Numbered from the stretch's first letter, positions 1 to 6,700 are shown. The stretch is 11,459 nt of DNA from Anderseniella sp. (GCA_013041995.1 JABDRA010000436.1:1-11459); one strand, 5' to 3'. Program-made: numbers and translations. Notes: generated by a model not told the origin, from the sequence alone.

Positions 1-1378
1 CCACCTCACTGACCGCTTCAGACCCGTCCGTATCGGTCGGCGCATAAGTAATCTGAGGCCCGAAGGTGACAGCCGTGTCCTCATCCGTGGCCGATGATCC
101 CCCGACAACAGATGGCGTATCAGCCTGCGCATCGACAACAATGGAGAAGGGAACAGTTGTTACAGCCGTATCGCCATTGCCAGTCTCCGTAGCAGTCGCG
201 GTAATCTCCAGATCGATCGTTCCATGCCAGTCTGCCGGCGGCGTGAACACAAGGTTGGGAACATCCCCCGGGTCAACGGACCAGACACCGGGTGATATCT
301 CCGTACCGGCTGAGAGGCTCGCACCAGCCGGGACTCCCCTGATAGTGACAGCAATCGTTTCGGAGCCATCCTGATCCACAAGATCTGCAGACAGACCGCT
401 CAAGGCGACAGGCGTATCCTCCTCGGTAGTTGTCGAGAAAGCCGTTATGGCGGGGGCATCAGCCACCGGCACTATGACGATCTCGACCTGCTCGACGGTG
501 ACGGTACCGCTGGCAGGGTCAGTGACCGTATATTCGAACGTCACCGTGCCGGAAAAGTTTTCATCAGGCGTAAATGTGAACGTTCCATCCGGATTCAGGA
601 CAAGCGTGCCGTTCTCGGGCAGCAGGTCGCCGACCGCAAACACCGCTCCCGCATTTGGCAGCGTATCGTTTTCAGCCAGGTCCCCGGAAACAATCGTGTC
701 CTCGTTGCCGGAGAACAGGTCTGTGACGGTGGTCGGGCTCTGCACGGCCCCGTCCACCGGATCGATCACCGTGAAAACGGTTGGGTCTATGCCGTTGAGA
801 TAATCTTCATCCGGCAAGGGTGGTAAATGAGCAATGTCAGGTCCGACACCGGCGTTTACGCGCCCGAACAAATTGGCAAACGTCGTAAGCTGAACGGAAA
901 CCGCAAAATAGGCAGAAGCTGGCGCAAGCGGATCCAGATGGGTCAGCAATGTACCATCGTTACTGTCGGCAAGTTTGTAGAGGCCATCATCGATGGCGCC
1001 GGCGCTGTTTGAGTCTATCGAGTCAGCCTGACCTGTCGGGGTCGTTACAGCGGCCATGAAGCCTGACTGCAATTCGTCATTCAAATCGGCCAGCTGAACC
1101 AGGCCGGCCTTATCCGCCAAGGAGACCAGCAGAGCCGGATCGTCGTTCAAGGCATCAACCAGTCTTTCGGGAGATATTCCTGCAGCGGCCAACAAAGCTC
1201 CGCTTCCGGCAATCCTGACCACCCAGCCATCACCGGACAACACAAGCTCGCCAGTCTCATTGAGCGCAAAGCCTCCGTTGACCCCTTTTTTTGTCTCCAC
1301 TGCGACCCCGACCAATTGGGTAAGGGTAGCAGGTGTCAAAGTGACGACAATATCGGAACGGTCGGGAACATCGAGCAT
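1..1378 (-). CDS. Large cadherin-like/VCBS-repeat surface protein, N-terminal part (3' end outside window)
   Basis: The minus strand stays open without a stop for 459 codons from ATG at 1378 to the left edge. The start is preceded by GGTGAG about 8 nt upstream, and an in-frame TGA lies at 1400-1402, so at most a few more codons are possible. Residues 1-200 match no family I recognise and carry no signal peptide. From about residue 215 the protein becomes tandem beta-sandwich repeats. Segments such as EDTIVSGDLAEND, GTLVLNPDGTFTFTPD and FSGTVTFEYTVTD are typical of bacterial cadherin-like (Cadherin_5/Big_9) domains. A second repeat runs from about 305 to 410 (EEDTPVALSGLSADLVDQDG), and a third begins near 415. 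Such domains bind calcium and build large adhesins or biofilm proteins. The lack of a signal peptide fits type I secretion through a C-terminal signal, which would lie outside the window. The repeat family is clear; the adhesin role is inferred. Confidence 0.88.
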   Translation of the reverse strand, partial: MLDVPDRSDIVVTLTPATLTQLVGVAVETKKGVNGGFALNETGELVLSGDGWVVRIAGSGALLAAAGISPERLVDALNDDPALLVSLADKAGLVQLADLNDELQSGFMAAVTTPTGQADSIDSNSAGAIDDGLYKLADSNDGTLLTHLDPLAPASAYFAVSVQLTTFANLFGRVNAGVGPDIAHLPPLPDEDYLNGIDPTVFTVIDPVDGAVQSPTTVTDLFSGNEDTIVSGDLAENDTLPNAGAVFAVGDLLPENGTLVLNPDGTFTFTPDENFSGTVTFEYTVTDPASGTVTVEQVEIVIVPVADAPAITAFSTTTEEDTPVALSGLSADLVDQDGSETIAVTIRGVPAGASLSAGTEISPGVWSVDPGDVPNLVFTPPADWHGTIDLEITATATETGNGDTAVTTVPFSIVVDAQADTPSVVGGSSATDEDTAVTFGPQITYAPTDTDGSEAVSEV

Positions 1379-1664
1379 AGCAGCTGGTCTCACCAAGATT
1401 CACACGGAAACAGGGACGCAGCTGACTCTCGCTCGCAGATCGCTAGGATTATTGGGAGCGATTAACATAGAATATGTGATTCGTGTGGAATACTATTCCA
1501 ATATTCTTGCATTTTATTCGTTTAGATTAAAATATTTGTCCGTACAGAAATCTTATAAATGTTTAATAATTGAAATGCTGATTGGTTTTTTACCAAACTT
1601 GCGTAATATTATTAACCCATCGGTACATTATTACTTTCAATCGCAAAACTGCCGCTAACACGTG
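1379..1664. other. AT-rich intergenic gap upstream of the repeat protein
   Basis: This 286-bp stretch separates the repeat-protein start from the left end of the IS6 element. It is markedly richer in A and T than either neighbour, especially around 1500-1640. It must contain or adjoin the promoter of the minus-strand gene, but no -35/-10 pair stands out enough to call. The only distinct structure is the palindrome at 1486-1500. An open frame crosses it on the plus strand, but its first part is antisense to the repeat protein and it looks non-coding. Confidence 0.6.
1486..1500. promoter_or_regulatory. 15-bp palindrome upstream of the repeat-protein gene
   Basis: TGGAATA and TATTCCA form a perfect 7-bp inverted repeat around a single central C. 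It lies about 110 bp upstream of the repeat-protein start, a reasonable place for a dimeric regulator site. The sequence shows the symmetry only; the binding protein is unknown. Confidence 0.35.
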
Positions 1665-1681
1665 GGCATTGAGAAATTAAC
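1665..1681 (+). repeat. Left terminal inverted repeat of IS6 element
   Basis: GGCATTGAGAAATTAAC is the inverted partner of 2454-2470 with two mismatches. It is followed by CCGC, which also recurs one base further in at the other end. Confidence 0.75.
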
Positions 1682-1720
1682 CCGCTGGATCAGACTTTCC
1701 AATGGCGTTAGCGTCGTTGG

Positions 1721-2416
1721 ATGACACAGATTTCCTAAAAGCGACATCGATTTCCAGCAGAGATTATCCCAAATGCGGTTTGGCTGTATTTTCGGTCTTT
1801 ATTGAGCTTTCGAGATGTTGAAGAGCTTCTCGCAGAACGTGGATTGGACGTTTCCTATGAAAGCATCCGATGCTGGGTTCTTAAGTTTGGGAAACAATAT
1901 GCCCGACGGATTGATCAAGATAGGCCTCGCCCAAGTTGCCGGTGGCATCTTGATGAGGTGTTTCTCACGATCAGCGGCAAGCGCATGTATCTGTGGCGTG
2001 CCGTTGATGATGAAGGCGAGGTTCTGGAAGTCCTGTTTCAATCACGCCGGAACAAGAAAGCTGCACTGAAACTGATGCGCAAACTACTAAAGAAACGGGG
2101 CTTTATACCAACCGCCATTGTAACCGACAAACTGCCATTATACGGTGCAACACTTCGAGATCTCGGGCTTTCCAAGTATCATGGTTTTGGCGGCAGAAAA
2201 AACAATCGAGCTGAAAATTCACATCAGTCTCTTCGACGACGAGAACGCAAAATGCAGCGGTTCAAGTCAACCGGTTCAGCACAACGTTTTCTCTCAGTTC
2301 ATTCGTCCATCTACAATTTGTTCAACTGTCAACGCCATCTGATCTCGCGAAAAACGATCCGCCAGTTTCGTCACGCTGCATTGTCAGAGTGGTGTAATGT
2401 CGCCAGGGCTGCATAG
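1721..2416 (+). pseudogene. IS6-family DDE transposase with a nonsense codon at position 6
   Basis: From ATG at 1721 the frame reads M-T-Q-I-S, then TAA (1736-1738), then KRHRFPAEII and NAVWLYFRSLLSFRDVEELL, continuing to a TAG at 2416. The segment after the stop matches the conserved N-terminus of IS6 transposases, where the stop position normally holds a residue such as Tyr, so a TAC/TAT to TAA change is the simplest explanation. Restored, the protein would be 231 residues, the usual family size. The helix-turn-helix segment (SFRDVEELLAERGLDVSYES) and the DDE core are intact: Asp in WHLDEVFL, Asp in IVTDKLPLYG, and Glu in NNRAENSHQ, followed by the conserved RRRERKMQRFKS stretch. Translation could restart at TTG 1802, but this would lose part of the N-terminal DNA-binding region. 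The family assignment is very secure. Loss of activity is inferred, since an upstream alternative start or readthrough cannot be excluded. Confidence 0.88.
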
Positions 2417-2453
2417 GCGCTTGTCGCGACTGAGTTTACCGCGCCAATGCGGA

Positions 2454-2470
2454 GTTAAGTTTTCAATGCC
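2454..2470 (-). repeat. Right terminal inverted repeat of IS6 element
   Basis: On the minus strand it reads GGCATTGAAAACTTAAC, matching the left end at 15 of 17 positions, and it is also followed by a CCGC motif. It sets the right boundary of the element at 2470. Confidence 0.75.
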
Positions 2471-2490
2471 TCACTGAGCCCAGCCAATGT

Positions 2491-2553
2491 GGAGGGCGTG
2501 TCCGGGAAGGTCGATTGTGGTAGTTAGCTTCTCCCCAGACACGCCTCCTTTTT
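2491..2553 (+). terminator. Large imperfect hairpin followed by five T residues
   Basis: GGAGGGCGTGTCCGGGAAG (2491-2509) is nearly complementary to 2528-2548, with one bulged G and a few other irregularities, around an 18-nt loop. TTTTT follows at 2549-2553, so on the plus strand this has the form of an intrinsic terminator, downstream of the IS transposase. The length and imperfection of the arms also fit the remains of a mobile-element end. On the minus strand no T-run follows, so it would not terminate the recombinase-ParB operon by the classical mechanism. Confidence 0.45.
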
Positions 2554-2778
2554 GACGAGGCTGTTCGCAATTCGGATTGCCTCGTGATCGGTAATATGTT
2601 GACCGACCTGGTGGGCTCCGAACGGGTTCGCCGACATCCCCACCGCCGCCATTGATCCGCCCCTGCCGACGGCTTCTCCGACGCTCCCGGCGCTTATCGG
2701 GTCCCGGTCCCCTTTGTCACCGCGTGATTTTCGCAAATCATGCAGGCGGCAGCGATTGTTTCCGACGGTCTGACCCAC
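2524..2778 (-). CDS. Possible small hypothetical protein, last gene of the recombinase-ParB operon
   Basis: An 84-codon frame begins with GTG at 2778, two bases after the stop of the second ParB gene, and ends with TAA at 2524 inside the loop of the hairpin at 2491-2553. A good Shine-Dalgarno-like GGAGGAG lies in the last codons of the ParB gene, 11 nt before the GTG, rather far but usable. The product is glycine- and charge-rich (for example GSVGEAVGRGGSMAAVGMSA, then HQVGQHITDHEAIRIANSLV). I recognise no family, membrane segment or catalytic motif. Tight spacing and the ribosome-binding site argue for a real gene. The lack of known homology and a palindrome inside the frame (2725-2740) argue for non-coding end sequence of the element. 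I treat it as a weak call. Confidence 0.35.
   Translation of the reverse strand: MGQTVGNNRCRLHDLRKSRGDKGDRDPISAGSVGEAVGRGGSMAAVGMSANPFGAHQVGQHITDHEAIRIANSLVKKEACLGRS
2725..2740. repeat. Short palindrome at the left side of the recombinase-ParB module
   Basis: TGATTT and AAATCA form a perfect 6-bp inverted repeat around TCGC. The stretch from 2726 resembles the reverse complement of one of the iteron units near 6727-6745: both begin GATTTT, then share GCA and ATCA at the same offsets. Similar sequence at both sides of the module would fit paired binding or recombination sites, but the match is short and could be chance. Confidence 0.35.
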
Positions 2779-2780
2779 AC

Positions 2781-3677
2781 CTACACCGGCTCCTCCGTCA
2801 CAAATGAAACTGCCTCAGAAATGCGCTTGAACTCACTGGTTATCTCTGAGTGGTTCTGGGACAGGTATCGGCAAACGGCATCGTTCTCGAGTAGTGAGGC
2901 CAGATAACCTCGCGCGAGAACCAGGTTGAGATGGTCTGGACCGTAGCTTTCCTCGATTTGTTTCATTTCTCGTTGGACCTTGGCCATCTCAGATTCCATC
3001 TGGGCGATTTGTTCGGCCGAGATGCCTTTGAATTTCTTTGGTTTGTTGGATTCTATGAGTTGGTCCTGTGGTGTTGCCGCCAGAAGTGCTCTCGAATAGC
3101 TAACCGAGTAATTGTCCATCGCGATCATAAGCTCCGCGACTTCCACCTGGCGAAGGGGCTTCATCTTCTTCAAAGAATGAAATGTGTTTTGGGCGCAATG
3201 TTTGTCCTTCAGTAGCTCCACGGTCTCGGAGCAGATGCCTTCCAGCAGGGTTCGTTTCTGACGGATGGTTGCGATATTGACGTCAAGGGCTTTTGCGATG
3301 CGCTCTTTGGGAACGCCACGTTCAATTGCTTTCAGGATCATCTTGTGTTCCTGAATGGTCGCCAACCGGCTGATCCGCTTGTTGTACGTAAAGGCCTCGT
3401 CTTCAGTCGCAACGAGGCAGCTGACGCCGTCAACGCCGAGCTCCATCAACGCTTCTGCGCGAAGATGACCGTCGAGCAGCATGTATTTTCCCTTAGTTCC
3501 GCGCTCACGAACGACGATGGGAGGCTCTATGATTCCAACCTCGCGGATTGACGCCAGTATCTGAAGATATTTCTTAGATTTTCGGATCCGTTTTTGAAGC
3601 TGTTTTACAGGTAGGATGTCTGACAGCTTGACGAAAACGCTGTCGGCTTCGAACGCGATGTTTACCTGTTTGGACAT
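2781..3677 (-). CDS. ParB/RepB-like protein, second copy
   Basis: The 298-residue product belongs to the ParB/Srx nuclease-fold superfamily, with a RepB-type C-terminal region. The N-terminal domain (about 15-105) contains LLDGHLRAEAL; its G-x-x-R at residues 70-73 corresponds to the nucleotide-contacting box of ParB CTPases. The following YNKRISR segment stands where ParB has its ENxxR phosphate-binding motif but is not a good match. A helix-turn-helix follows at about 121-145 (VPKERIAKALDVNIATIRQK). Residues about 215-246 are rich in Glu, Lys, Met and Gln and look like a coiled coil, a likely dimer contact. The start is ATG at 3677, two bases after the TAG of the first ParB gene, with only a weak ribosome-binding site, suggesting translational coupling. 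In plasmids such proteins bind centromere-like sites. Here no ParA is adjacent, so a role in segregation is not shown and one in recombination control is equally possible. Confidence 0.85.
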   Translation of the reverse strand: MSKQVNIAFEADSVFVKLSDILPVKQLQKRIRKSKKYLQILASIREVGIIEPPIVVRERGTKGKYMLLDGHLRAEALMELGVDGVSCLVATEDEAFTYNKRISRLATIQEHKMILKAIERGVPKERIAKALDVNIATIRQKRTLLEGICSETVELLKDKHCAQNTFHSLKKMKPLRQVEVAELMIAMDNYSVSYSRALLAATPQDQLIESNKPKKFKGISAEQIAQMESEMAKVQREMKQIEESYGPDHLNLVLARGYLASLLENDAVCRYLSQNHSEITSEFKRISEAVSFVTEEPV

Positions 3678-3679
3678 GG

Positions 3680-4576
3680 CTATTCCGCAACTGCGATAGC
3701 AACGAGATCTGCCAACGGACGGGGCATCGTTTCCAAACCCTCCGCGCGCAGCAATGTCAGGAAGTTTTCATCCGCTAACAGTTGCCGAATAGCTTGAACG
3801 ATGAACAAGAGCCTGTTCTGTGTGATTTCCGCTCGATTGATGATGAAACGTTGACGTTGCACCTCCCTTTCGTACGCGCGCACCAGCGTTTCGGACGACA
3901 TCGGCGACCGAGTTGCTGTTGATCGCCCTCGACGGATTGCCTTTCCGCGCCGCTGTCGCTGTTCTACCAGGCGTTTCGCGACCAGCAGCTTTTTGCCGCG
4001 CAAGAACCCATTCTGATAAGCATCCGCAAGAGCTTCCTGGACGCCTTCTTCATCCGTCTCGGCAATGTCGATAGCAACGCTCAGCGGGATCTTGCCTGTT
4101 TCGACCGCTGAAAGGAGCCGCTCCTCGCCTTCTTCAAGAAGATGACGAATTGAGTGGACATATTCGTATGAGAGGCCCGTTTTGGCTGCGATTTCTGTGT
4201 CGGTGTTTCCTCGCTTCGCAAGCTCGCCAATGTCTTGCAACAATTCCAATGGCAGGTGTTTGCGGCGTGCAAGATTCTCGACCAAACTCATAATCAAGCT
4301 GTCTTCTTCGCTGACATCGACAACAATCGCCGGGATCTCACGCTCACCGAGTTGAATTAATGCTTCCAGTCGACCTTGACCGCATACGAGTTGGTAGTTC
4401 GCTGGGTCATCCCTGTTCGGATTTCTGTTGACGGTAATCGGCTTTTTGAGCCCAATTTTCGAAATGCTGTCGACAATCTGTTTGAAGGTCTTCTTGTTAC
4501 GAGCCCGCGGATTGATGACTGTGATCTGGTCGATCGGAATCACCTCAACTGTAATTTTCTCCTTCTTGGGTGTCAC
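3680..4576 (-). CDS. ParB/RepB-like protein, first copy
   Basis: This 298-residue protein has the classical order of a ParB/RepB DNA-binding protein. The ParB/Srx domain (about 8-105) contains CGQGRLEALIQLGE, with the G-x-x-R box at 66-69. It also has ENLARR at 100-105, which matches the ENxxR motif of CTP-binding ParB proteins. A helix-turn-helix lies at 125-146 (DTEIAAKTGLSYEYVHSIRH). A basic linker rich in Arg and Lys (about 205-222) precedes a helical C-terminal region like that of RepB. It starts with GTG at 4576, which overlaps the recombinase TGA in a GTGA arrangement, and GGAG lies 8 nt upstream. It has the same length as the second ParB copy but is clearly divergent in sequence, so the two may form a heteromeric complex. 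No ParA ATPase gene accompanies them. The family call is firm; the biological role in this cassette is unknown to me. Confidence 0.87.
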   Translation of the reverse strand: MTPKKEKITVEVIPIDQITVINPRARNKKTFKQIVDSISKIGLKKPITVNRNPNRDDPANYQLVCGQGRLEALIQLGEREIPAIVVDVSEEDSLIMSLVENLARRKHLPLELLQDIGELAKRGNTDTEIAAKTGLSYEYVHSIRHLLEEGEERLLSAVETGKIPLSVAIDIAETDEEGVQEALADAYQNGFLRGKKLLVAKRLVEQRQRRGKAIRRGRSTATRSPMSSETLVRAYEREVQRQRFIINRAEITQNRLLFIVQAIRQLLADENFLTLLRAEGLETMPRPLADLVAIAVAE

Positions 4577-6150
4577 GCTGCCATCTCCGTGATCCTTACG
4601 CGCTCAGCCATCTTGAAGAAATGCTGCAAGGTTTCGAACCGAAAAGCATCGAACATGAGTCCATTTTCCTGGGCCAGCTTGATTTTGCCAGTTGCCATGC
4701 CTGAGAGTGGCAACAGGTAGTAATCAAGCGGGATTTCATTTGCGTTGTTCATGCGAACTGCCACGGTGATATCCGGAGCCAAGCCGGTATCGAGGCGAAT
4801 TTTCCAACGCAAAGAGCCCGCGCAAGTTTGTTGACAACGGGCGATAACAATCGAAGCAGAGAACTCGCGATTGACGGTCAATAGATCCGTAACAGGGCTG
4901 CGAGAAATCGAGCCACCCAATTCCTCTATCGCCGAAATAGTATCCGTAACAATACCTTCATGGTGACGTCTAAGCGCGCGATTAATTTCGATGTATCTAT
5001 AATCCCGATCCGGCTTGAAACCGACGATGTCGTATGCACGCAGCAAGCTGCCAAATCGATGCTGATATGTGCTGCTTGATGGCATGTCTGGAGTTTCGTC
5101 GATTATGAGACCAGACAGATAGCCGTGATTACTAAGCAGCTTCTTTAGACGCTCGAGCATTTCCTCATCGGTGAAGCGCCGATTGCGCTCTCGGATCATC
5201 CCTTGCACTGTGAAAAACATCTGTGGATCGACAATTCCTTCAAACGCACCATCGGCCCGGATCCACATCTCCGGGTCGTTGGCGACGCGCTCCTTCTTCA
5301 GTTTGAACGAGCGCCTATTGTAGACGTTGTTGCCAATGTATTTTTCGTTGGTGAGGATCTGATGGACGGCACCGCGCGTCCAGGGACGGCCAAGATCAGT
5401 TGTCTGGCCTTTTCCATTCAGAATTGTAGCGATCTCGCTCTCGATCTTTCCACCGTCGACGAACTCGCGATACATCCATCGGACCGTTTCCACTTCTTCG
5501 CTTGGACCGGGTACCAGGATGACACGATCAGTTTGCAGGCTCTTGTGCTCGCCTAGTTGTAGTATGCCTTGAGGAACGCCGTTTTGATCCACCCGCATAC
5601 GGCGCAGTCCAAACCCAGCCATGCCTCCTTGACGGAAGCCTAGTTCAATCAACCGACACTGCCCGGCAAAAACCTTTGCAGATAGCTCCCGGCTGTATTC
5701 TCCGGCCATTGAGCGTTTGACGCTTTTGAATATCGTCGATGCCGGGCTACCGTCATTCTCGAACTGTTCGGCACAGTAGTGAACTGAGACGCCGCTGCGC
5801 CTGCAAATGTATTCGTAATAGGCGCTCTCGTCAGCATCCTGGAACCGACCCCATCGACTTATGTCGTAAACCAGGATGACGTCAAATCCGGTGTCACCAC
5901 TTTCCACGTCGGATATGAGCTGCCTCAGCGCGTGCCGGCCCTCAATCTTCAAGCCACTTTTGCCGGAGTCCGAATACGTGCGCACAATCTCCATATTAAG
6001 GGCATCCGCATAACTGCGGATCGCGTCGGCCTGATTTTCTGTAGAGTATTTTTGGTGTTCAGTTGACATACGGACATATTCCGCCGCGCGGATCCTTTTT
6101 GTGTCCGCAGCATCGGTGATGATGGGTTCTGCTCCGTTTTGGTCAGCCAA
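4573..6150 (-). CDS. Large serine recombinase (resolvase/invertase family)
   Basis: The 525-residue protein starts with an N-terminal resolvase domain (about 20-165). Catalytic Ser29 lies in YVRMSTEHQ with Arg27 beside it. The family motifs DSGKSGL (61-67), YDISRWGR (95-102) and GEYSRELSAKV (150-160) follow. A Recombinase domain spans about 175-290 and includes WTRGAVHQILTNEKYIGNN. The zinc-ribbon Cys pairs common in phage serine integrases are not seen. Instead there are about 200 further residues, including TYQHRFGSLLRAYDIVGF, that I cannot assign. The start is TTG at 6150, supported by AGGA 8 nt upstream and an in-frame stop at 6172-6174; the next internal ATG would remove the catalytic region. 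It heads a tight operon with two ParB-like genes and lies divergent from an HTH gene. It probably integrates or excises this module by site-specific recombination, but no attachment sites could be identified. Confidence 0.93.
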   Translation of the reverse strand: MADQNGAEPIITDAADTKRIRAAEYVRMSTEHQKYSTENQADAIRSYADALNMEIVRTYSDSGKSGLKIEGRHALRQLISDVESGDTGFDVILVYDISRWGRFQDADESAYYEYICRRSGVSVHYCAEQFENDGSPASTIFKSVKRSMAGEYSRELSAKVFAGQCRLIELGFRQGGMAGFGLRRMRVDQNGVPQGILQLGEHKSLQTDRVILVPGPSEEVETVRWMYREFVDGGKIESEIATILNGKGQTTDLGRPWTRGAVHQILTNEKYIGNNVYNRRSFKLKKERVANDPEMWIRADGAFEGIVDPQMFFTVQGMIRERNRRFTDEEMLERLKKLLSNHGYLSGLIIDETPDMPSSSTYQHRFGSLLRAYDIVGFKPDRDYRYIEINRALRRHHEGIVTDTISAIEELGGSISRSPVTDLLTVNREFSASIVIARCQQTCAGSLRWKIRLDTGLAPDITVAVRMNNANEIPLDYYLLPLSGMATGKIKLAQENGLMFDAFRFETLQHFFKMAERVRITEMAA

Positions 6151-6241
6151 CTCACTTTCCTGATCTGTTTGCTATCTAATTCATAGTCGCAACTACGGTC
6201 CTGCCTCAAAATGAACAGAGCAAGCACACGATGGCCAGCGA

Positions 6242-6277
6242 TGTTCTCCATGATACAAACCATATGTATGGAGAACA
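6242..6277. promoter_or_regulatory. Perfect 10-bp inverted repeat, candidate operator between divergent genes
   Basis: TGTTCTCCAT (6242-6251) and ATGGAGAACA (6268-6277) are exact reverse complements separated by 16 bp. The right arm contains the GGAG that serves the HTH gene starting at 6281. The site lies in the 130-bp gap between the recombinase and the HTH gene. A protein bound here would block translation or transcription of the HTH gene and could control both directions. The most economical idea is autoregulation by the HTH protein, or repression by a ParB-like protein. The repeat is plain in the sequence; the binder is inferred. Confidence 0.65.
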
Positions 6278-6280
6278 GGA

Positions 6281-6700
6281 ATGTCGTTTCACAAAAAGGG
6301 CCGAAATTTTCGGACCGTATCCGGCAAAACTTTTCCAAAATCAGCTGATAAACTTGAGCAACCAGGCGGTGACGGATTTCGATCTGTGATCGCTGAGACA
6401 TTGCACGAAGCATTTGGTGGTACTCGAATGTCCGTCAAAGCTGTGATGGCTCACACAGGCGCCAGGGAGCGAACCGTCAAGAACTGGTTTCAAGGCAAAA
6501 ACGGCCCGAACGGAGAAAATTTAGTAGAACTCATGCGGCGCTCAGATGAGGTTCTGGAAGTCGTGCTGTGGATGGCGGGAAGGGAGGACATACTGGCTGG
6601 AAAAATGTTGGTCGACGCTCGGGAGAAACTAGTCGAGATGCTGAACATCATCGACCAGCTTCAATTAGCAGAGGAAACATCAGATGCTGGTGATGAATAA
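6281..6700 (+). CDS. Small helix-turn-helix DNA-binding protein, divergent from recombinase
   Basis: The 139-residue product starts at ATG 6281, with GGAG about 7 nt upstream inside the operator-like repeat. Its N-terminal 28 residues are basic and probably disordered. Residues about 33-85 form a helix-turn-helix region, with helices around SVKAVMAHTGAR and RTVKNWFQGKNG, much like the Xre or Cro type found in small accessory-element proteins. A conserved-looking segment follows (ENLVELMRRSDEVLEVVLWM). The C-terminus (about 105-139) is amphipathic and ends acidic (EETSDAGDE). I recall similar uncharacterised proteins in alphaproteobacterial mobile regions but no named family. Its position opposite the recombinase, with a shared palindromic control region, suggests a repressor or a recombination directionality factor. 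The gene is convincing; the regulator role is inferred from fold and context. Confidence 0.8.
   Translation: MSFHKKGRNFRTVSGKTFPKSADKLEQPGGDGFRSVIAETLHEAFGGTRMSVKAVMAHTGARERTVKNWFQGKNGPNGENLVELMRRSDEVLEVVLWMAGREDILAGKMLVDAREKLVEMLNIIDQLQLAEETSDAGDE

Larger units (their letters stand above)
1665..2470 (+). mobile_element. IS6-family insertion sequence, 806 bp
   Basis: The element is defined by a transposase reading frame of IS6 type lying between imperfect 17-bp terminal inverted repeats. The left repeat (1665-1681) reads GGCATTGAGAAATTAAC and the right one (2454-2470, reverse complement) reads GGCATTGAAAACTTAAC, 15 of 17 identical. The transposase start is 56 nt from the left end and its stop is 54 nt from the right end. 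Total length and single-gene layout fit IS6, whose members are about 0.8 kb. The flanking octamers, AACACGTG on the left and TCACTGAG on the right, differ, so the usual 8-bp target duplication is missing. IS6 elements can lose it through cointegrate formation or adjacent deletion. The transposase carries a nonsense codon, so this copy is probably inactive unless complemented in trans. Confidence 0.82.

Noticed and set aside
66..803. Ser/Thr/Val-rich plus-strand frames in the first 800 bp
   Set aside because: They are the complement of the cadherin-like repeats read on the minus strand, which is the real coding strand.
1260..1658. 132-codon plus-strand frame across the AT-rich gap
   Set aside because: The first part is antisense to the repeat protein, the rest is AT-rich without a conserved motif, and no ribosome-binding site was seen.
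2471..2542. Short minus-strand frame starting at GTG 2542 behind an AAGGAGG
   Set aside because: The AAGGAGG ends one base before the GTG, too close for initiation, and the frame stops after 23 codons at the IS boundary.
2781..6150. A repABC-type plasmid replication locus
   Set aside because: Two RepB-like proteins are present, but no RepA ATPase, RepC initiator or antisense RNA region was found.
5949..6413. 154-codon minus-strand frame across the recombinase start and the divergent gap
   Set aside because: It overlaps both the recombinase and the HTH gene in other frames and has no recognisable domain.
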